DNA from: Dyadobacter sp. CY312
Lineage (GTDB): Bacteria; Bacteroidota; Bacteroidia; Cytophagales; Spirosomataceae
Reading direction: 5' to 3'
NCBI RefSeq assembly: GCF_021390535.1
Contig: NZ_JAJUXG010000024.1
Coordinates: 43,957 to 107,956 of the forward strand
DNA length: 64,000 bases
A program made the translations under genes and the position numbers. Numbering within the stretch: the first letter of the stretch is position 1; every line of letters begins with the position of its first letter. Below, in pieces: positions 26,965 through 36,002 of the stretch. The notes under the pieces were generated by a model that saw only the letters and a list, made by a program, of their open reading frames with translations, made no database searches and was not told the origin of the DNA.

Positions 26965-27807
26965 TCAACTCAACATGGTGAGCAAACTTGTAAGTTTATC
27001 TTTCAGGTCTTTGCGGTCAACAATAAAATCAAGGAAACCGTGCTCCAATACAAATTCAGCACTTTGGAATCCTTTTGGCAGATCTTTTCCAATCGTCTCT
27101 CTAATTACACGAGGCCCTGCAAAACCAATTAATGCTTCGGGTTCTGAAATATTAAAATCTCCAAGCATCGCGTAAGAGGCTGTTACCCCACCTGTGGTAG
27201 GATCGGTAAGCAAAGAAATATAGGGGAGTTTTGCTTCTGAAAGTAATGCAAGCCGGGCAGAAGTTTTAGCCATCTGCATTAAAGAAAATCCTGCCTCCAT
27301 CATACGCGCACCTCCTGATTTCGATATCATCAGAAAAGGTAATTTTTTCTTCAGCGCATAATTAATAGCCCGGGCAATTTTTTCACCTACAACAGATCCC
27401 ATCGAACCGCCGATAAAATTAAAATCCATACAAGCGATAACGATTTCCAGATCGTTCATTTTACCATAACCAGTTCTTACTGCATCGTTAAGACCAGTCT
27501 TCTGTATTGTGGATTTTACGCGATCCGGGTATGCTTTTGTATCTACAAACTGCAACGGGTCTCCCGATGTCAGGTTAGCATCCAACTCCGTAAATTTATT
27601 GTCGTCGAATAAAAGTTCAAAGTATATATCCGAACCCACCTTGTCATGATAGTTGCAATGGGGGCAAGTATAAGCGCTCATTTTGTGCTCACGCGTAGGC
27701 GTTACTTTTTTGCACTGAGGACACTGGTACCATAGCCCGTCCGGTGCTTCACGCTTCATTTCGGTGGGTGTATTAATACCTTTTTCTTTTCGAATAAACC
27801 AAGACAT
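26965..27807 (-). CDS. accD: Acetyl-CoA carboxylase carboxyltransferase subunit beta
   Basis: Transfers the carboxyl group from carboxybiotin to acetyl-CoA to give malonyl-CoA for fatty-acid synthesis, with the AccA subunit. The 280-residue protein begins with MSWFIRKEKG and a four-cysteine zinc ribbon (Cys29, Cys32, Cys48, Cys51). The carboxyltransferase core includes FIGGSMGSVVGEKIARA, SGGARMMEAGFSLMQMAK and the glycine-rich GFAGPRVIRETIG. Full length, with a plausible -7 promoter element about 80 bases upstream. Confidence 0.97.
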   Translation of the reverse strand: MSWFIRKEKGINTPTEMKREAPDGLWYQCPQCKKVTPTREHKMSAYTCPHCNYHDKVGSDIYFELLFDDNKFTELDANLTSGDPLQFVDTKAYPDRVKSTIQKTGLNDAVRTGYGKMNDLEIVIACMDFNFIGGSMGSVVGEKIARAINYALKKKLPFLMISKSGGARMMEAGFSLMQMAKTSARLALLSEAKLPYISLLTDPTTGGVTASYAMLGDFNISEPEALIGFAGPRVIRETIGKDLPKGFQSAEFVLEHGFLDFIVDRKDLKDKLTSLLTMLS

Positions 27808-27885
27808 ACTATTATGTGAGTTAACGCCTTCAATAAGGAACTGAATACCAGATCTTTATATTATTTTCATGATGAATTAAGGGGT

Positions 27886-27893
27886 CAAATATA
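27886..27893 (-). promoter_or_regulatory. Candidate -7 element for accD
   Basis: The minus strand reads TATATTTG (TAnnTTTG) 79 bases before the accD ATG. No clear -33 partner. Confidence 0.4.
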
Positions 27894-28066
27894 GCAATAA
27901 ATCTTGGGTAAAAGGAAAGAGCGGATTCTTATTCCCAATTATCAACGCCGTTGATTCAAGTAAACCATGGCTATTTACTGAACATATTCGCCCGAAAATT
28001 GTTTCTTTACAAATAACTTAACATTACATCCGATTGAAATACCGCGATTTTACGATCGCCTGTCCA

Positions 28067-28609
28067 ATGAGTCTATCTGATCAGCCTATTGTAATTATTG
28101 TTGGCACGAACCGCCCCGATTCGATGTCCCGAAAAATTGCCGAATATTACCAGGATATCCTGAATCAATTGAATGCTCCGAGCTTAATTCTGGATCTTGT
28201 TCATTTACCTCACGATTTCACAGTTTCAGCCATGTATGAAAATATTGGTAAAAATGAGAAATTCAACGGTTTAAGAGCCTTGTTGGAACAGACTAATAAA
28301 TTTGTCTTTATAGTACCTGAGTACAATGGTTCTTACCCGGGCGTTCTGAAAGCATTCATCGATGGTCTGCCGTACCCGAACAGTTTCTCCAATAAAAAAG
28401 CTGCGCTGGTAGGCCTATCTTCGAATACACAAGGTGCAGCCATAGCCATGAGTCATCTGAATGACGTATTCAGCTATTTGGGTATGAATACACTGGCGCT
28501 TAGAGTTAAACTGGCGCAGATAAAATCTCATTACAGCGAGAAAGTCATTTCTAATGCGTTATACAAGGAATTGCTCGAAATGCAGGCTGAACAGATCATT
28601 CGGTTTTAG
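28067..28609 (+). CDS. NADPH-dependent FMN reductase family protein
   Basis: A 180-residue flavodoxin-fold protein from the ATG at 28067; a TTG at 28034 is in frame but adds residues unlike the family. The N-terminal IVIIVGTNRPDSMSRKIAEYY binds the FMN phosphate, and the VPEYNGSYPGVLKAFIDGLP motif binds the isoalloxazine ring. It probably reduces quinones, azo compounds or chromate with NAD(P)H; the true substrate is unknown. It converges with ftsZ, and the two share one palindromic terminator. Confidence 0.92.
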   Translation: MSLSDQPIVIIVGTNRPDSMSRKIAEYYQDILNQLNAPSLILDLVHLPHDFTVSAMYENIGKNEKFNGLRALLEQTNKFVFIVPEYNGSYPGVLKAFIDGLPYPNSFSNKKAALVGLSSNTQGAAIAMSHLNDVFSYLGMNTLALRVKLAQIKSHYSEKVISNALYKELLEMQAEQIIRF

Positions 28610-28620
28610 AAGATTCCACC

Positions 28621-28661
28621 AAAATAAGAAAGAGGAGCTTAAAGCTCCTCTTTCTTATTTT
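28621..28661. terminator. Perfect bidirectional terminator between the FMN reductase gene and ftsZ
   Basis: Two perfect 20-base arms (28621-28640 and 28642-28661) flank a single A at 28641. The arms have a GC-rich core (GAGGAGCTT) and outer A/T tracts, so each strand shows a stem followed by T-rich sequence. The ftsZ stop codon (28655-28657) lies inside the right arm. Confidence 0.88.
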
Positions 28662-30082
28662 AACCAGTGTTGTTCCATCTCGCTGGCCGGTATTGCCGGC
28701 CGCTTCCAGAGGTCAATCTGACTTCTTCTATATGCTGGTCCTTCAAGGTCTGTATACTTTACAATTCCCTCTTTGAAGAACTTAACCATCGCATTTATTT
28801 TGTCCGCCTCTTCGTTAGACCAATCATCTTCACCCGATGAATCAATGATTGATACATGACGCATATCTCCTTTGGGAACCACAATCTCATCATCAAGTAT
28901 CAGATCTACTGAGCCGGTTCTCGTACCACTTACTTCTCCTGTAAGTACAAGTTCCTCTTCAAAAGCATCTTCCGGCTCCAGCACAACGGGAGCTACATAT
29001 GCAGCTTCTTCGCTCGCTCTGATCATACTTTTAGTCTGCATTCCGGGAATAGGCGATTCAATGCTGTCAAAACCCGCCGCTACGATGGTAACGCGTAGTT
29101 TATCTCCCAGAGAATCATCTGTAATTGTACCCAGCTTAAACATACGCGCTTCGCCGCCAACCTGAGACAAGACAAACTGCCAGATCTCACGCTGCTCTTT
29201 CATGGTTGCTTCTTTTTTCTTACTGGTAGCAAGTGTAACCAAAATACGTTTTGCGCCACGTATATCACGATCGTTCAATAACGGAGAATCCAGAGCTTCT
29301 TTGATAGCAAGCTGTGCACGATCGGTTCCGGAAGCCTCAGAGGTTCCCATCACCGATTGACCTGCTCCTTTAAGAACCTTCTCTACGTCTTTAAAGTCCG
29401 TGTTGATATTACCATTCGTGGTAATAATTTCAGAAATACTTTTTACCGCATTGAGCAAGATACCGTCAGCTTCCGCAAAAGCCTGGGTAAGTGTCATATC
29501 CTCGTAAAGCTCTTCAAGCTTATCATTCAAAACGACCAGAACTGTGTCACTGAATTCTTTCAGTTGCTCAATCCCCTCAAGTGCCTGTTCCTTTTTATCC
29601 AGTCCTTCCCATGTGTAAGGCGCTGTAACTACTGCAACAGTCAACTTGCCCATTTCTTTGGCCAGCTGTGCGATTACCGGAGCTGCTCCTGTACCAGTAC
29701 CACCACCCATACCGGCCGTGATGAATACCATTTGGGTAGACCCTCCGAGAAGTGCTTTAATCTCTTCTATGGTTTCAAGGGCTGCTTCTTTTCCTTTAGT
29801 TGCGTCTGTTCCTGCTCCAAGACCCTGCGTAAGCGTAGCACCCAGCTGTATTCTTACAGGTACGGGGCTATTGGCCAAAGCCTGGCGGTCGGTATTACAG
29901 ACAGCAAATTCTACATCTTTGATCTTTTTTTCAAACATGTAATTGACTGCATTGCTTCCTCCACCGCCTACGCCTATTACTTTGATGATAGCAGGCTCAG
30001 CCTGACTTCCTCCATTGGGGTCTTTCACGATTTCGTTCACAATATAATCCTGGTCTAATGCGTGCAACAAACTGGTATTCAT
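28655..30082 (-). CDS. ftsZ: Cell division protein FtsZ
   Basis: The tubulin-like GTPase that forms the division ring. It has 475 residues from the ATG at 30082. A TTG at 30121 overlaps the ftsA stop as TTGA and could allow coupling, but the ATG form begins like relatives (MNTSLLHALDQ). Motifs: IKVIGVGGGGSNAVNYM, the tubulin signature GGGTGTGA, and NTDRQAL. A long acidic linker after about residue 330 leads to the C-terminal peptide KRPAIPASEMEQHWLK, which binds FtsA and other partners. It is the last gene of the murD-ftsZ operon. Confidence 0.97.
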   Translation of the reverse strand: MNTSLLHALDQDYIVNEIVKDPNGGSQAEPAIIKVIGVGGGGSNAVNYMFEKKIKDVEFAVCNTDRQALANSPVPVRIQLGATLTQGLGAGTDATKGKEAALETIEEIKALLGGSTQMVFITAGMGGGTGTGAAPVIAQLAKEMGKLTVAVVTAPYTWEGLDKKEQALEGIEQLKEFSDTVLVVLNDKLEELYEDMTLTQAFAEADGILLNAVKSISEIITTNGNINTDFKDVEKVLKGAGQSVMGTSEASGTDRAQLAIKEALDSPLLNDRDIRGAKRILVTLATSKKKEATMKEQREIWQFVLSQVGGEARMFKLGTITDDSLGDKLRVTIVAAGFDSIESPIPGMQTKSMIRASEEAAYVAPVVLEPEDAFEEELVLTGEVSGTRTGSVDLILDDEIVVPKGDMRHVSIIDSSGEDDWSNEEADKINAMVKFFKEGIVKYTDLEGPAYRRSQIDLWKRPAIPASEMEQHWLK

Positions 30083-30117
30083 ATTCCCGGGGTTGATTGG
30101 TGTAATGCTCTTATATT

Positions 30118-31479
30118 TCAATATTCGTCTGTATTATCTTCCTTCTTTCCCAGAAGATTGTCCCAAAAAAAACGGCCTGGTTTTTTGGTCTCCTCTTTAT
30201 CAGCCTTTTTAACGGGTTCCTGATGCTGGTGGTGATTGTTCTGAACATGGTTATTATTCACAATCACCGGTTTACATACCGACTTCACACGCGGGTCAAT
30301 GGATTTTATACCAGCCCACGCCAAACCGATTGCAGTGGCGAAGGTGGAATTACTTACAGCGTCCGCTTTTACTGTACGCGCAAGGTTTTCAGGAAAACCA
30401 ACCCTTACAGCCATTCCTGTAACCTTTTCAAAAAGAATTTCAATTTCTGCGATATCGGCACTGCCACCACTCAACACAATTCCTCCAATCAGTTTCTCCT
30501 GATACCCTGACTTAAGTATTTCAGCATAAACCATTGCCGCGATTTCTTTGAGACGCTCTTCGATAATCAAAGCAACATTTCTTTTCAAGACAGGTTTTGG
30601 TGCTCTTCCCGCCAGAAAATTGACCAGAATTTCCACATTAAGTGGTATATCTCCGGATACAGCTACGCCATATTCTTTTTTCAGTTGCTCGGCATTTTCA
30701 ATCTGTATGCCGCAACCCGTTGCCAGGTCACTGGTGATATGCCTGCCGCCAATCGGAAAAGATGCAATGTGACGAATAACACGGTCCTGATAAATAATAA
30801 GATCTGTCGTATGATCTCCGATATCAACCATAGCAATACCCGCCTTAATCTCATTGTCTGACAATACTGCCAGGCTTGTTGCCAACGGCGCATATACCAG
30901 CTTATCAAATTTCAGACCCGGATCAGCTTCTAATAAACTTTTTTTGGTTCTTTGAATTGACTGGTTGTTCGCAGAAACGATCAGGAAATTTCCACCAAGT
31001 TTAATTCCTGTTCTCCCAACAGGCTCTCTCACCCCGGTAGAGTTATCCACCGCAAAATCAATGGGCAAAACATGAAGTACGTCGTAATTTGGTTCCGTTT
31101 TAGCCCTGTACATGTCATCCACCAACTGGTCAACATCTCTTTGAGTCACCTCCTCACCTGTTGAAGCAGATGGACGAATCACTCCGTCACTCTGAGCACT
31201 AACTCTTACGTGGGCTCCGCTGAAACTCACATTTACAACTCCTATATCCAGATCGGAACGTAAAGAGGCTTCTGCCAATGCTTCTTTAATTGCTGCTCCA
31301 ACCTGCTTTATATTTTCGACTGAACCGTTTACAACTGCTCCGCTAGGCACAGCTACCTCACTAAATCCAAGAATTTCTATATTACTTTGGCGCGAACCGG
31401 AGGTGGCCCCCTGCGCCGCTATCACTGCGATTTTTGTACTGCCAATATCTACTCCTACTACTATTTTGTCGTGTGCCAT
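30118..31479 (-). CDS. ftsA: Cell division protein FtsA
   Basis: A 453-residue actin-family ATPase that tethers FtsZ to the membrane. Phosphate 1 motif VVGVDIGSTKIAVIAA, the 1C-domain region with ASTGEEVTQRDVDQL, phosphate 2 MVDIGDHTTDLIIY and the adenosine motif GGIVLSGGSADIAEIE are clear. The C-terminus has a His/Gln-rich stretch, then GRFFWDNLLGKKEDNTDEY, in which the FFWDNLLG part could be the amphipathic membrane-targeting helix. It lies 15 bases after ftsQ. Confidence 0.96.
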   Translation of the reverse strand: MAHDKIVVGVDIGSTKIAVIAAQGATSGSRQSNIEILGFSEVAVPSGAVVNGSVENIKQVGAAIKEALAEASLRSDLDIGVVNVSFSGAHVRVSAQSDGVIRPSASTGEEVTQRDVDQLVDDMYRAKTEPNYDVLHVLPIDFAVDNSTGVREPVGRTGIKLGGNFLIVSANNQSIQRTKKSLLEADPGLKFDKLVYAPLATSLAVLSDNEIKAGIAMVDIGDHTTDLIIYQDRVIRHIASFPIGGRHITSDLATGCGIQIENAEQLKKEYGVAVSGDIPLNVEILVNFLAGRAPKPVLKRNVALIIEERLKEIAAMVYAEILKSGYQEKLIGGIVLSGGSADIAEIEILFEKVTGMAVRVGFPENLARTVKADAVSNSTFATAIGLAWAGIKSIDPRVKSVCKPVIVNNNHVQNNHHQHQEPVKKADKEETKKPGRFFWDNLLGKKEDNTDEY

Positions 31480-31494
31480 GCTGATGGTGAATTG

Positions 31495-32271
31495 TTATTC
31501 ACAAACTATTTGATCTTGAAACTTAATACTTATTCTTGAATATCTACTCCAATCCTTGCTCAGAACCTTCTCATAAAATAAGTGTAACTTATTAAATTTG
31601 GACTCAAAGCCTTCTGCCGTGCCAAATTCTATTCTCTGATCCCCGAATACTGTCATCAGGTGAACTTCACCTTCTTTGTCAGCATCCAATTGAGCTACCT
31701 GTGCCTTCCAGAACGGATCCGTATTCAAAAAGCGAATCAGCTCCAGTAACGACTCCCCCTTTTCACTTTTCAGCTTTTTCGCATCCCGGAAATAGGCACC
31801 GGTAACGATAAGAGCCCTTGCCGAAAAACTATCCGACAAGGGAAAAAAATCTCCTTCGTCATTAATATAGTATCCATCTGAATTCCTCCACTCTCCGCTT
31901 TCTGAGGTATTAATCCATCGTGCAAGCGGTTTCTCCTGTTCTACATTAACGACAATATTACCCCTAAGGTCACGGGATACCTGACATTTTTTTATCAGTT
32001 TGTTTTTTTTGACCCTATTTTCAAGCTCTCCAAGGTTCACTTCATCCAGCCGGGTTCCTATTAAAGGATCCCCGCCATTCTCAGTTAGCAACATTCTTAC
32101 GTCGGTCTGATTCAGAAAATAAGCCCCTGAATCTCCTTCAATGGAGAAGACCAGATTGTTACATCTCTGACTTCCAAGCCTGCTCTCTGCCATACCAATT
32201 CCTGCAAGAGGAAGAATGAGCCATAAAGCACGTTTAAAAAATTGCCAAGAATATTCAAATTTACGTAACAT
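31495..32271 (-). CDS. ftsQ: Cell division protein FtsQ/DivIB
   Basis: A 258-residue bitopic protein: short basic cytoplasmic N-terminus, one helix (ALWLILPLAGIGMAE), then a POTRA domain (YFLNQTDVRMLLTENGGDPLIG) and the FtsQ beta domain (ENRVKKNKLIKKCQVSRDL, IVVNVEQEKPLARWI). It links early division proteins to the septal peptidoglycan synthase. Sequence conservation is low in this family, so synteny between murC and ftsA adds strongly to the call. The gap to murC is 25 bases. Confidence 0.93.
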   Translation of the reverse strand: MLRKFEYSWQFFKRALWLILPLAGIGMAESRLGSQRCNNLVFSIEGDSGAYFLNQTDVRMLLTENGGDPLIGTRLDEVNLGELENRVKKNKLIKKCQVSRDLRGNIVVNVEQEKPLARWINTSESGEWRNSDGYYINDEGDFFPLSDSFSARALIVTGAYFRDAKKLKSEKGESLLELIRFLNTDPFWKAQVAQLDADKEGEVHLMTVFGDQRIEFGTAEGFESKFNKLHLFYEKVLSKDWSRYSRISIKFQDQIVCE

Positions 32272-32296
32272 CTCAGTAATATTAAAAATGCTTTTA

Positions 32297-33700
32297 CTAA
32301 TTATTAGTTACCGGAGTGGTCAATATAGACTTTATTGGGACTACTAAGGTATCAATATCTCCCGCTCCTATCGTTACGACCACCTCCGTGTCAAGGTTCT
32401 GTAAGATCTCCAATACGTCGTCCTTCCCCACAATTCTCTTATCTGCAATGCTAACCCTATCCAGAAGCATTTGAGAATTGACTCCCTCAATAGGCAATTC
32501 TCTTGCCGGATAAATTTCCAGAAGTAAAAGCCTGTCAGCAATAGATAAGCTCTCAGCAAAACCATCTGCGAAATCTCGTGTCCGGGTAAACAAGTGTGGC
32601 TGAAAAACTGCTGTAATGTGCCGACCAGGATACAATGCTTTAACCGAGTTCAGGAACGCTTCAATCTCAGTCGGATGGTGTGCATAATCGTCAATGTAAA
32701 CCTTATCACTCCTTTCCACCTGATATTCAAAGCGGCGTTTTACGCCTCTGTAACTCTCCAGAGCCTCTTTTATTTTTTCAGGTGCTACACCAAGATATAG
32801 CGCCGAGGCCGCCGCCGCAACCGCATTTTCAATGTTATGATATCCAGGAATAACCATGGCTACATCCTTAATGCGGCCATCAGGGTGTACAAGATCAAAA
32901 ATAAACCTCGCCTTTTCAATTCTTATTTTATCCGCAAAAAAGGCCCCTTCTGTTAACGAATATGTAAAAACTTGTGCTTGTGTAGACGATTCCAGCTCCA
33001 AACCGTGGCGCATAAACAATACCCCGTTTTCATCAATCTGGCTTACGAATTCTTTAAAGGAATCGAGCACCGCTTCGTGTTTTCCATAGATGTCCAAGTG
33101 ATCAGCATCTGTGGAAGTTACAATCGCGATCTCAGGATAAAGCGTCAGAAACGACCTGTCAAATTCATCCGCCTCCACCACACAAACCACTTCTTCCAGA
33201 TTATCCGTAGGTTTGTTTAATAATAAATTTGTACCATAATTCTGAGTTATCCCCCCTAAAAATGCAGTACTGTTCACATCTGCCTGGCGTAAAATATGCG
33301 CCACCATAGATGATGTGGTCGTTTTCCCATGTGTTCCGGCAACTCCTACTGTCCTCAGATTTTTGGTGAGCATTCCAAGCACCTGCGACCTTTTCAGTAT
33401 CAGAAAATTATGATCTCTGAAATACAGCATTTGTTTGTGTTGAACTGGTACAGCCGGAGTATAGATAATCAATGTCTGATCCGGCTGAGCTATAAAAGCT
33501 TCCGGAATGGCGGGCACTTCATCTTCCAGTGTAACTTCAATTCCTTCCTCGATCAATGTGTTTACAAGCGTAGTAGCCGTTTTATCATAACCTGCTACCT
33601 GGAACCCATTCGCTTTGAACCAACGAGCAAGCGCACTCATACCAATACCTCCGATACCTACAAAATATATGTATTTCCAATTCATCATGGATGAACTCAT
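32297..33700 (-). CDS. murC: UDP-N-acetylmuramate--L-alanine ligase
   Basis: Adds L-alanine to UDP-MurNAc, the first peptide step of peptidoglycan synthesis. The 467-residue protein has the Mur ligase layout: Rossmann part YFVGIGGIGMSALARWF, ATP-binding VAGTHGKTTTSSMVAHIL, EADEFDRSFL and the late VYIDDYAHHPTEIEAFL. The start may be the ATG at 33700 or the paired ATGs four and five codons on (MMNWKYIYF). It follows murG by 15 bases. Confidence 0.97.
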   Translation of the reverse strand: MSSSMMNWKYIYFVGIGGIGMSALARWFKANGFQVAGYDKTATTLVNTLIEEGIEVTLEDEVPAIPEAFIAQPDQTLIIYTPAVPVQHKQMLYFRDHNFLILKRSQVLGMLTKNLRTVGVAGTHGKTTTSSMVAHILRQADVNSTAFLGGITQNYGTNLLLNKPTDNLEEVVCVVEADEFDRSFLTLYPEIAIVTSTDADHLDIYGKHEAVLDSFKEFVSQIDENGVLFMRHGLELESSTQAQVFTYSLTEGAFFADKIRIEKARFIFDLVHPDGRIKDVAMVIPGYHNIENAVAAAASALYLGVAPEKIKEALESYRGVKRRFEYQVERSDKVYIDDYAHHPTEIEAFLNSVKALYPGRHITAVFQPHLFTRTRDFADGFAESLSIADRLLLLEIYPARELPIEGVNSQMLLDRVSIADKRIVGKDDVLEILQNLDTEVVVTIGAGDIDTLVVPIKSILTTPVTNN

Positions 33701-33715
33701 AATCTTTTCAATTTA

Positions 33716-34813
33716 CTATTTAACCAATTTCAGTACCTCAGCTGCAATATCATCAGCAGCAGAAGGTCTTCCAAGTTTCTTTATATTAGATTTAAGTATT
33801 GCCTGCTGCGACAGATCTTCAAGCAAATCAATTGCCTTTGTTACCAACTCCACCGCCGTCTTTTCATCTTTTACCAGTATAGCAGCATGTTGCTCTGTTA
33901 AGCTCAATGCATTTTTTGTCTGATGGTCTTCTGCTGCGGCTGGATAAGGAACCAGAATGGCAGGCTTGGCTACCAGGCACAATTCAGACACGGACAATGC
34001 TCCTGCACGTGAAACCACAACATCTGCCACCGCGTAGGCCAAGTCCATTTCATAAATAAACTCAAAAGCCTTCACACGATCAGTGTCGAGTCTTTGAATA
34101 GATTCCCTGGCCTTTTCAATAAAGCCTTTTCCCGTTTGCCACAATATCTGATAACCCGCATCAAGCAGTTTTTTCAGACCGTTATTGATGCTCTCATTAA
34201 TGGATCTCGCACCCAGGCTTCCACCCATCACAAAGAGTGTTTTACGTTCCGGCGAAAGATCAAAATGAACCAGCGCCTCATTTTTCCTCCCTGAAACATC
34301 CACAATATCTCTTCTTACCGGATTCCCTAATAAAGCCAGTTTAGGCTTTGGGAAAAAGGCCTCCATTCCAGGGTAAGCTACACAAATTTTTGCAGCTCTT
34401 TTCGCCAGTAGTTTGTTGGTCACCCCTGCGTAGGAATTCTGTTCCTGGATCAGAATCGGAATTCCTGCCAAAGAAGCCATCATAAGCAATGGACCACTCG
34501 CAAAACCACCCACTCCAACAGCCACATCCGGTTTAAACTGCTTTACAACATCTCTTGCCTTCAACAAGCTGTTCACCAGTTTGAATGGAAAAGCAAGATT
34601 ATCCAATGACAACTCTCTTTTTATACCAACAATCGGCAGACCTACAATCTGAAAACCTGCCTTTGGCACCTTTTCCATTTCCATCTTACCCAAAGCGCCT
34701 ACAAAGAGGATTTCAGTATCCGGTTCTTTTTTCAAAATGGCGTTGGCGATAGCAATAGCTGGGTAAATATGCCCACCAGTCCCTCCACCACTAATAATAA
34801 TTCTTTTTGCCAT
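33716..34813 (-). CDS. murG: UDP-GlcNAc:lipid I N-acetylglucosaminyltransferase MurG
   Basis: Makes lipid II from lipid I on the inner membrane face. The 365-residue GT-B enzyme has the glycine loops ISGGGTGGHIYPAIAIA and VGVGGFASGPLLMMASL, the acceptor motif ILIQEQNSYAGVTNKLLAK and the UDP-GlcNAc site VMGGSLGARSINE and VVSRAGALSVSEL. It starts five bases after ftsW. Confidence 0.97.
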   Translation of the reverse strand: MAKRIIISGGGTGGHIYPAIAIANAILKKEPDTEILFVGALGKMEMEKVPKAGFQIVGLPIVGIKRELSLDNLAFPFKLVNSLLKARDVVKQFKPDVAVGVGGFASGPLLMMASLAGIPILIQEQNSYAGVTNKLLAKRAAKICVAYPGMEAFFPKPKLALLGNPVRRDIVDVSGRKNEALVHFDLSPERKTLFVMGGSLGARSINESINNGLKKLLDAGYQILWQTGKGFIEKARESIQRLDTDRVKAFEFIYEMDLAYAVADVVVSRAGALSVSELCLVAKPAILVPYPAAAEDHQTKNALSLTEQHAAILVKDEKTAVELVTKAIDLLEDLSQQAILKSNIKKLGRPSAADDIAAEVLKLVK

Positions 34814-34818
34814 TTTGC

Positions 34819-36000
34819 TTAAATTCTCTTCTCATCCATTTTTTCGCCCCTGCTCACGCTCAATATCATTCCCATCGCAATTCCTGTAAATAGCAATGAG
34901 GTTCCTCCCTGACTAAAAAACGGCAATGTTTGACCCGTAACCGGAACAAGACCAACCGTTACGGCCATCGCGGAAAATGCCTGACTGACGACAACAAAGG
35001 TTAGTCCGGCAGACAATAATCCTCCAAAGGGTCGCTTTGTAGCTTCAATTGCTTTGAGCCCGCGATACAAGAGGATAAGATACATAATTATAAGGATTGT
35101 TCCTCCCAGTGTTCCATATTCCTCCACTGCAACTGCGAAGATAAAGTCTTTCTGAGGTTCAGGCAGAAACCGTCTTTGCCGGCTTTTCGCAACGCCTTCA
35201 CCGTATAATCCACCCCGGGCCATAGCCATGTAGGATTGCTGAGATTGATATACAACCACATCCTTATCAAAAAATGCCGCTATACGATTCTGAGCTGTTC
35301 CCGATCGCTGGGTCGAATTAAGAAGAATGGCTAAGGTTGCAAAAAACACTAGCCCGATAGCCGTAAAAAACAGGTAATGTAACGGAACCTTGCCTACATA
35401 CATCAATAGGAAACAGATCCCAGCAAGCATCATTGCGGTAGATACGTTGCTCGTAAAAATCAATCCGCAGACAAGGCCAACCAAAGCAAGTGGCTCCATG
35501 AAAAGTTCACGCGTATTCCATCCACCCTTGATGTGTCTTGCCAAAATGAGTGACAAATGTGATATTAAAGCTACCTTGGCCCATTCCGATGGCTGGAAAC
35601 GCTGACCAATGATTGGAATTTCAATCCAGCGAGAGGCATCATTAACGGAGGTCCCAAAAAACATGGTAAAAATCAGAAGGAGTATTGAGCTCCACACAGC
35701 AAGACGGGTAACATACACAAATTTGATGTATGGAATCCGATGCACATAAAACATCACAACAAGCGATAAAAAACACAATACGGAATGCTTGTACAGATAA
35801 TATTCTGTATCTCCGTCTTTCTGGCTGTAAGCATCCTTGACCGATGCACTGTACACTACTACAATACTCCATAGCAGCATAATAATACAAATTCCCCATA
35901 TCCAGGGATCTCCTTTGAGATTAGTTCTGATCCAGGTCTGGGTTTTATCTCTTGATTTCTGCAAGAGCTCCATTCCATCCAAGTTCTTTTCTTGCGTCAT
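34819..36000 (-). CDS. ftsW: Septal peptidoglycan polymerase FtsW (SEDS family)
   Basis: A 393-residue SEDS glycosyltransferase with about ten membrane helices. The large loop NRIAAFFDKDVVVYQSQQS, then ARGGLYGEGVAKSRQRRFLPEPQKDFIFAV, is diagnostic, as is the late GLVPVTGQTLPFFSQGGTSLL. It polymerises lipid II at the septum with its partner PBP, not encoded here. It starts two bases after murD and ends five before murG. Confidence 0.96.
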   Translation of the reverse strand: MTQEKNLDGMELLQKSRDKTQTWIRTNLKGDPWIWGICIIMLLWSIVVVYSASVKDAYSQKDGDTEYYLYKHSVLCFLSLVVMFYVHRIPYIKFVYVTRLAVWSSILLLIFTMFFGTSVNDASRWIEIPIIGQRFQPSEWAKVALISHLSLILARHIKGGWNTRELFMEPLALVGLVCGLIFTSNVSTAMMLAGICFLLMYVGKVPLHYLFFTAIGLVFFATLAILLNSTQRSGTAQNRIAAFFDKDVVVYQSQQSYMAMARGGLYGEGVAKSRQRRFLPEPQKDFIFAVAVEEYGTLGGTILIIMYLILLYRGLKAIEATKRPFGGLLSAGLTFVVVSQAFSAMAVTVGLVPVTGQTLPFFSQGGTSLLFTGIAMGMILSVSRGEKMDEKRI

Positions 36001-36002
36001 CG

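Noticed and set aside
29357..30058. 233-codon open frame on the plus strand over ftsZ
   Set aside because: It is antisense to the clearly conserved ftsZ, has a cysteine- and serine-rich composition with no family motif, and has no promoter.
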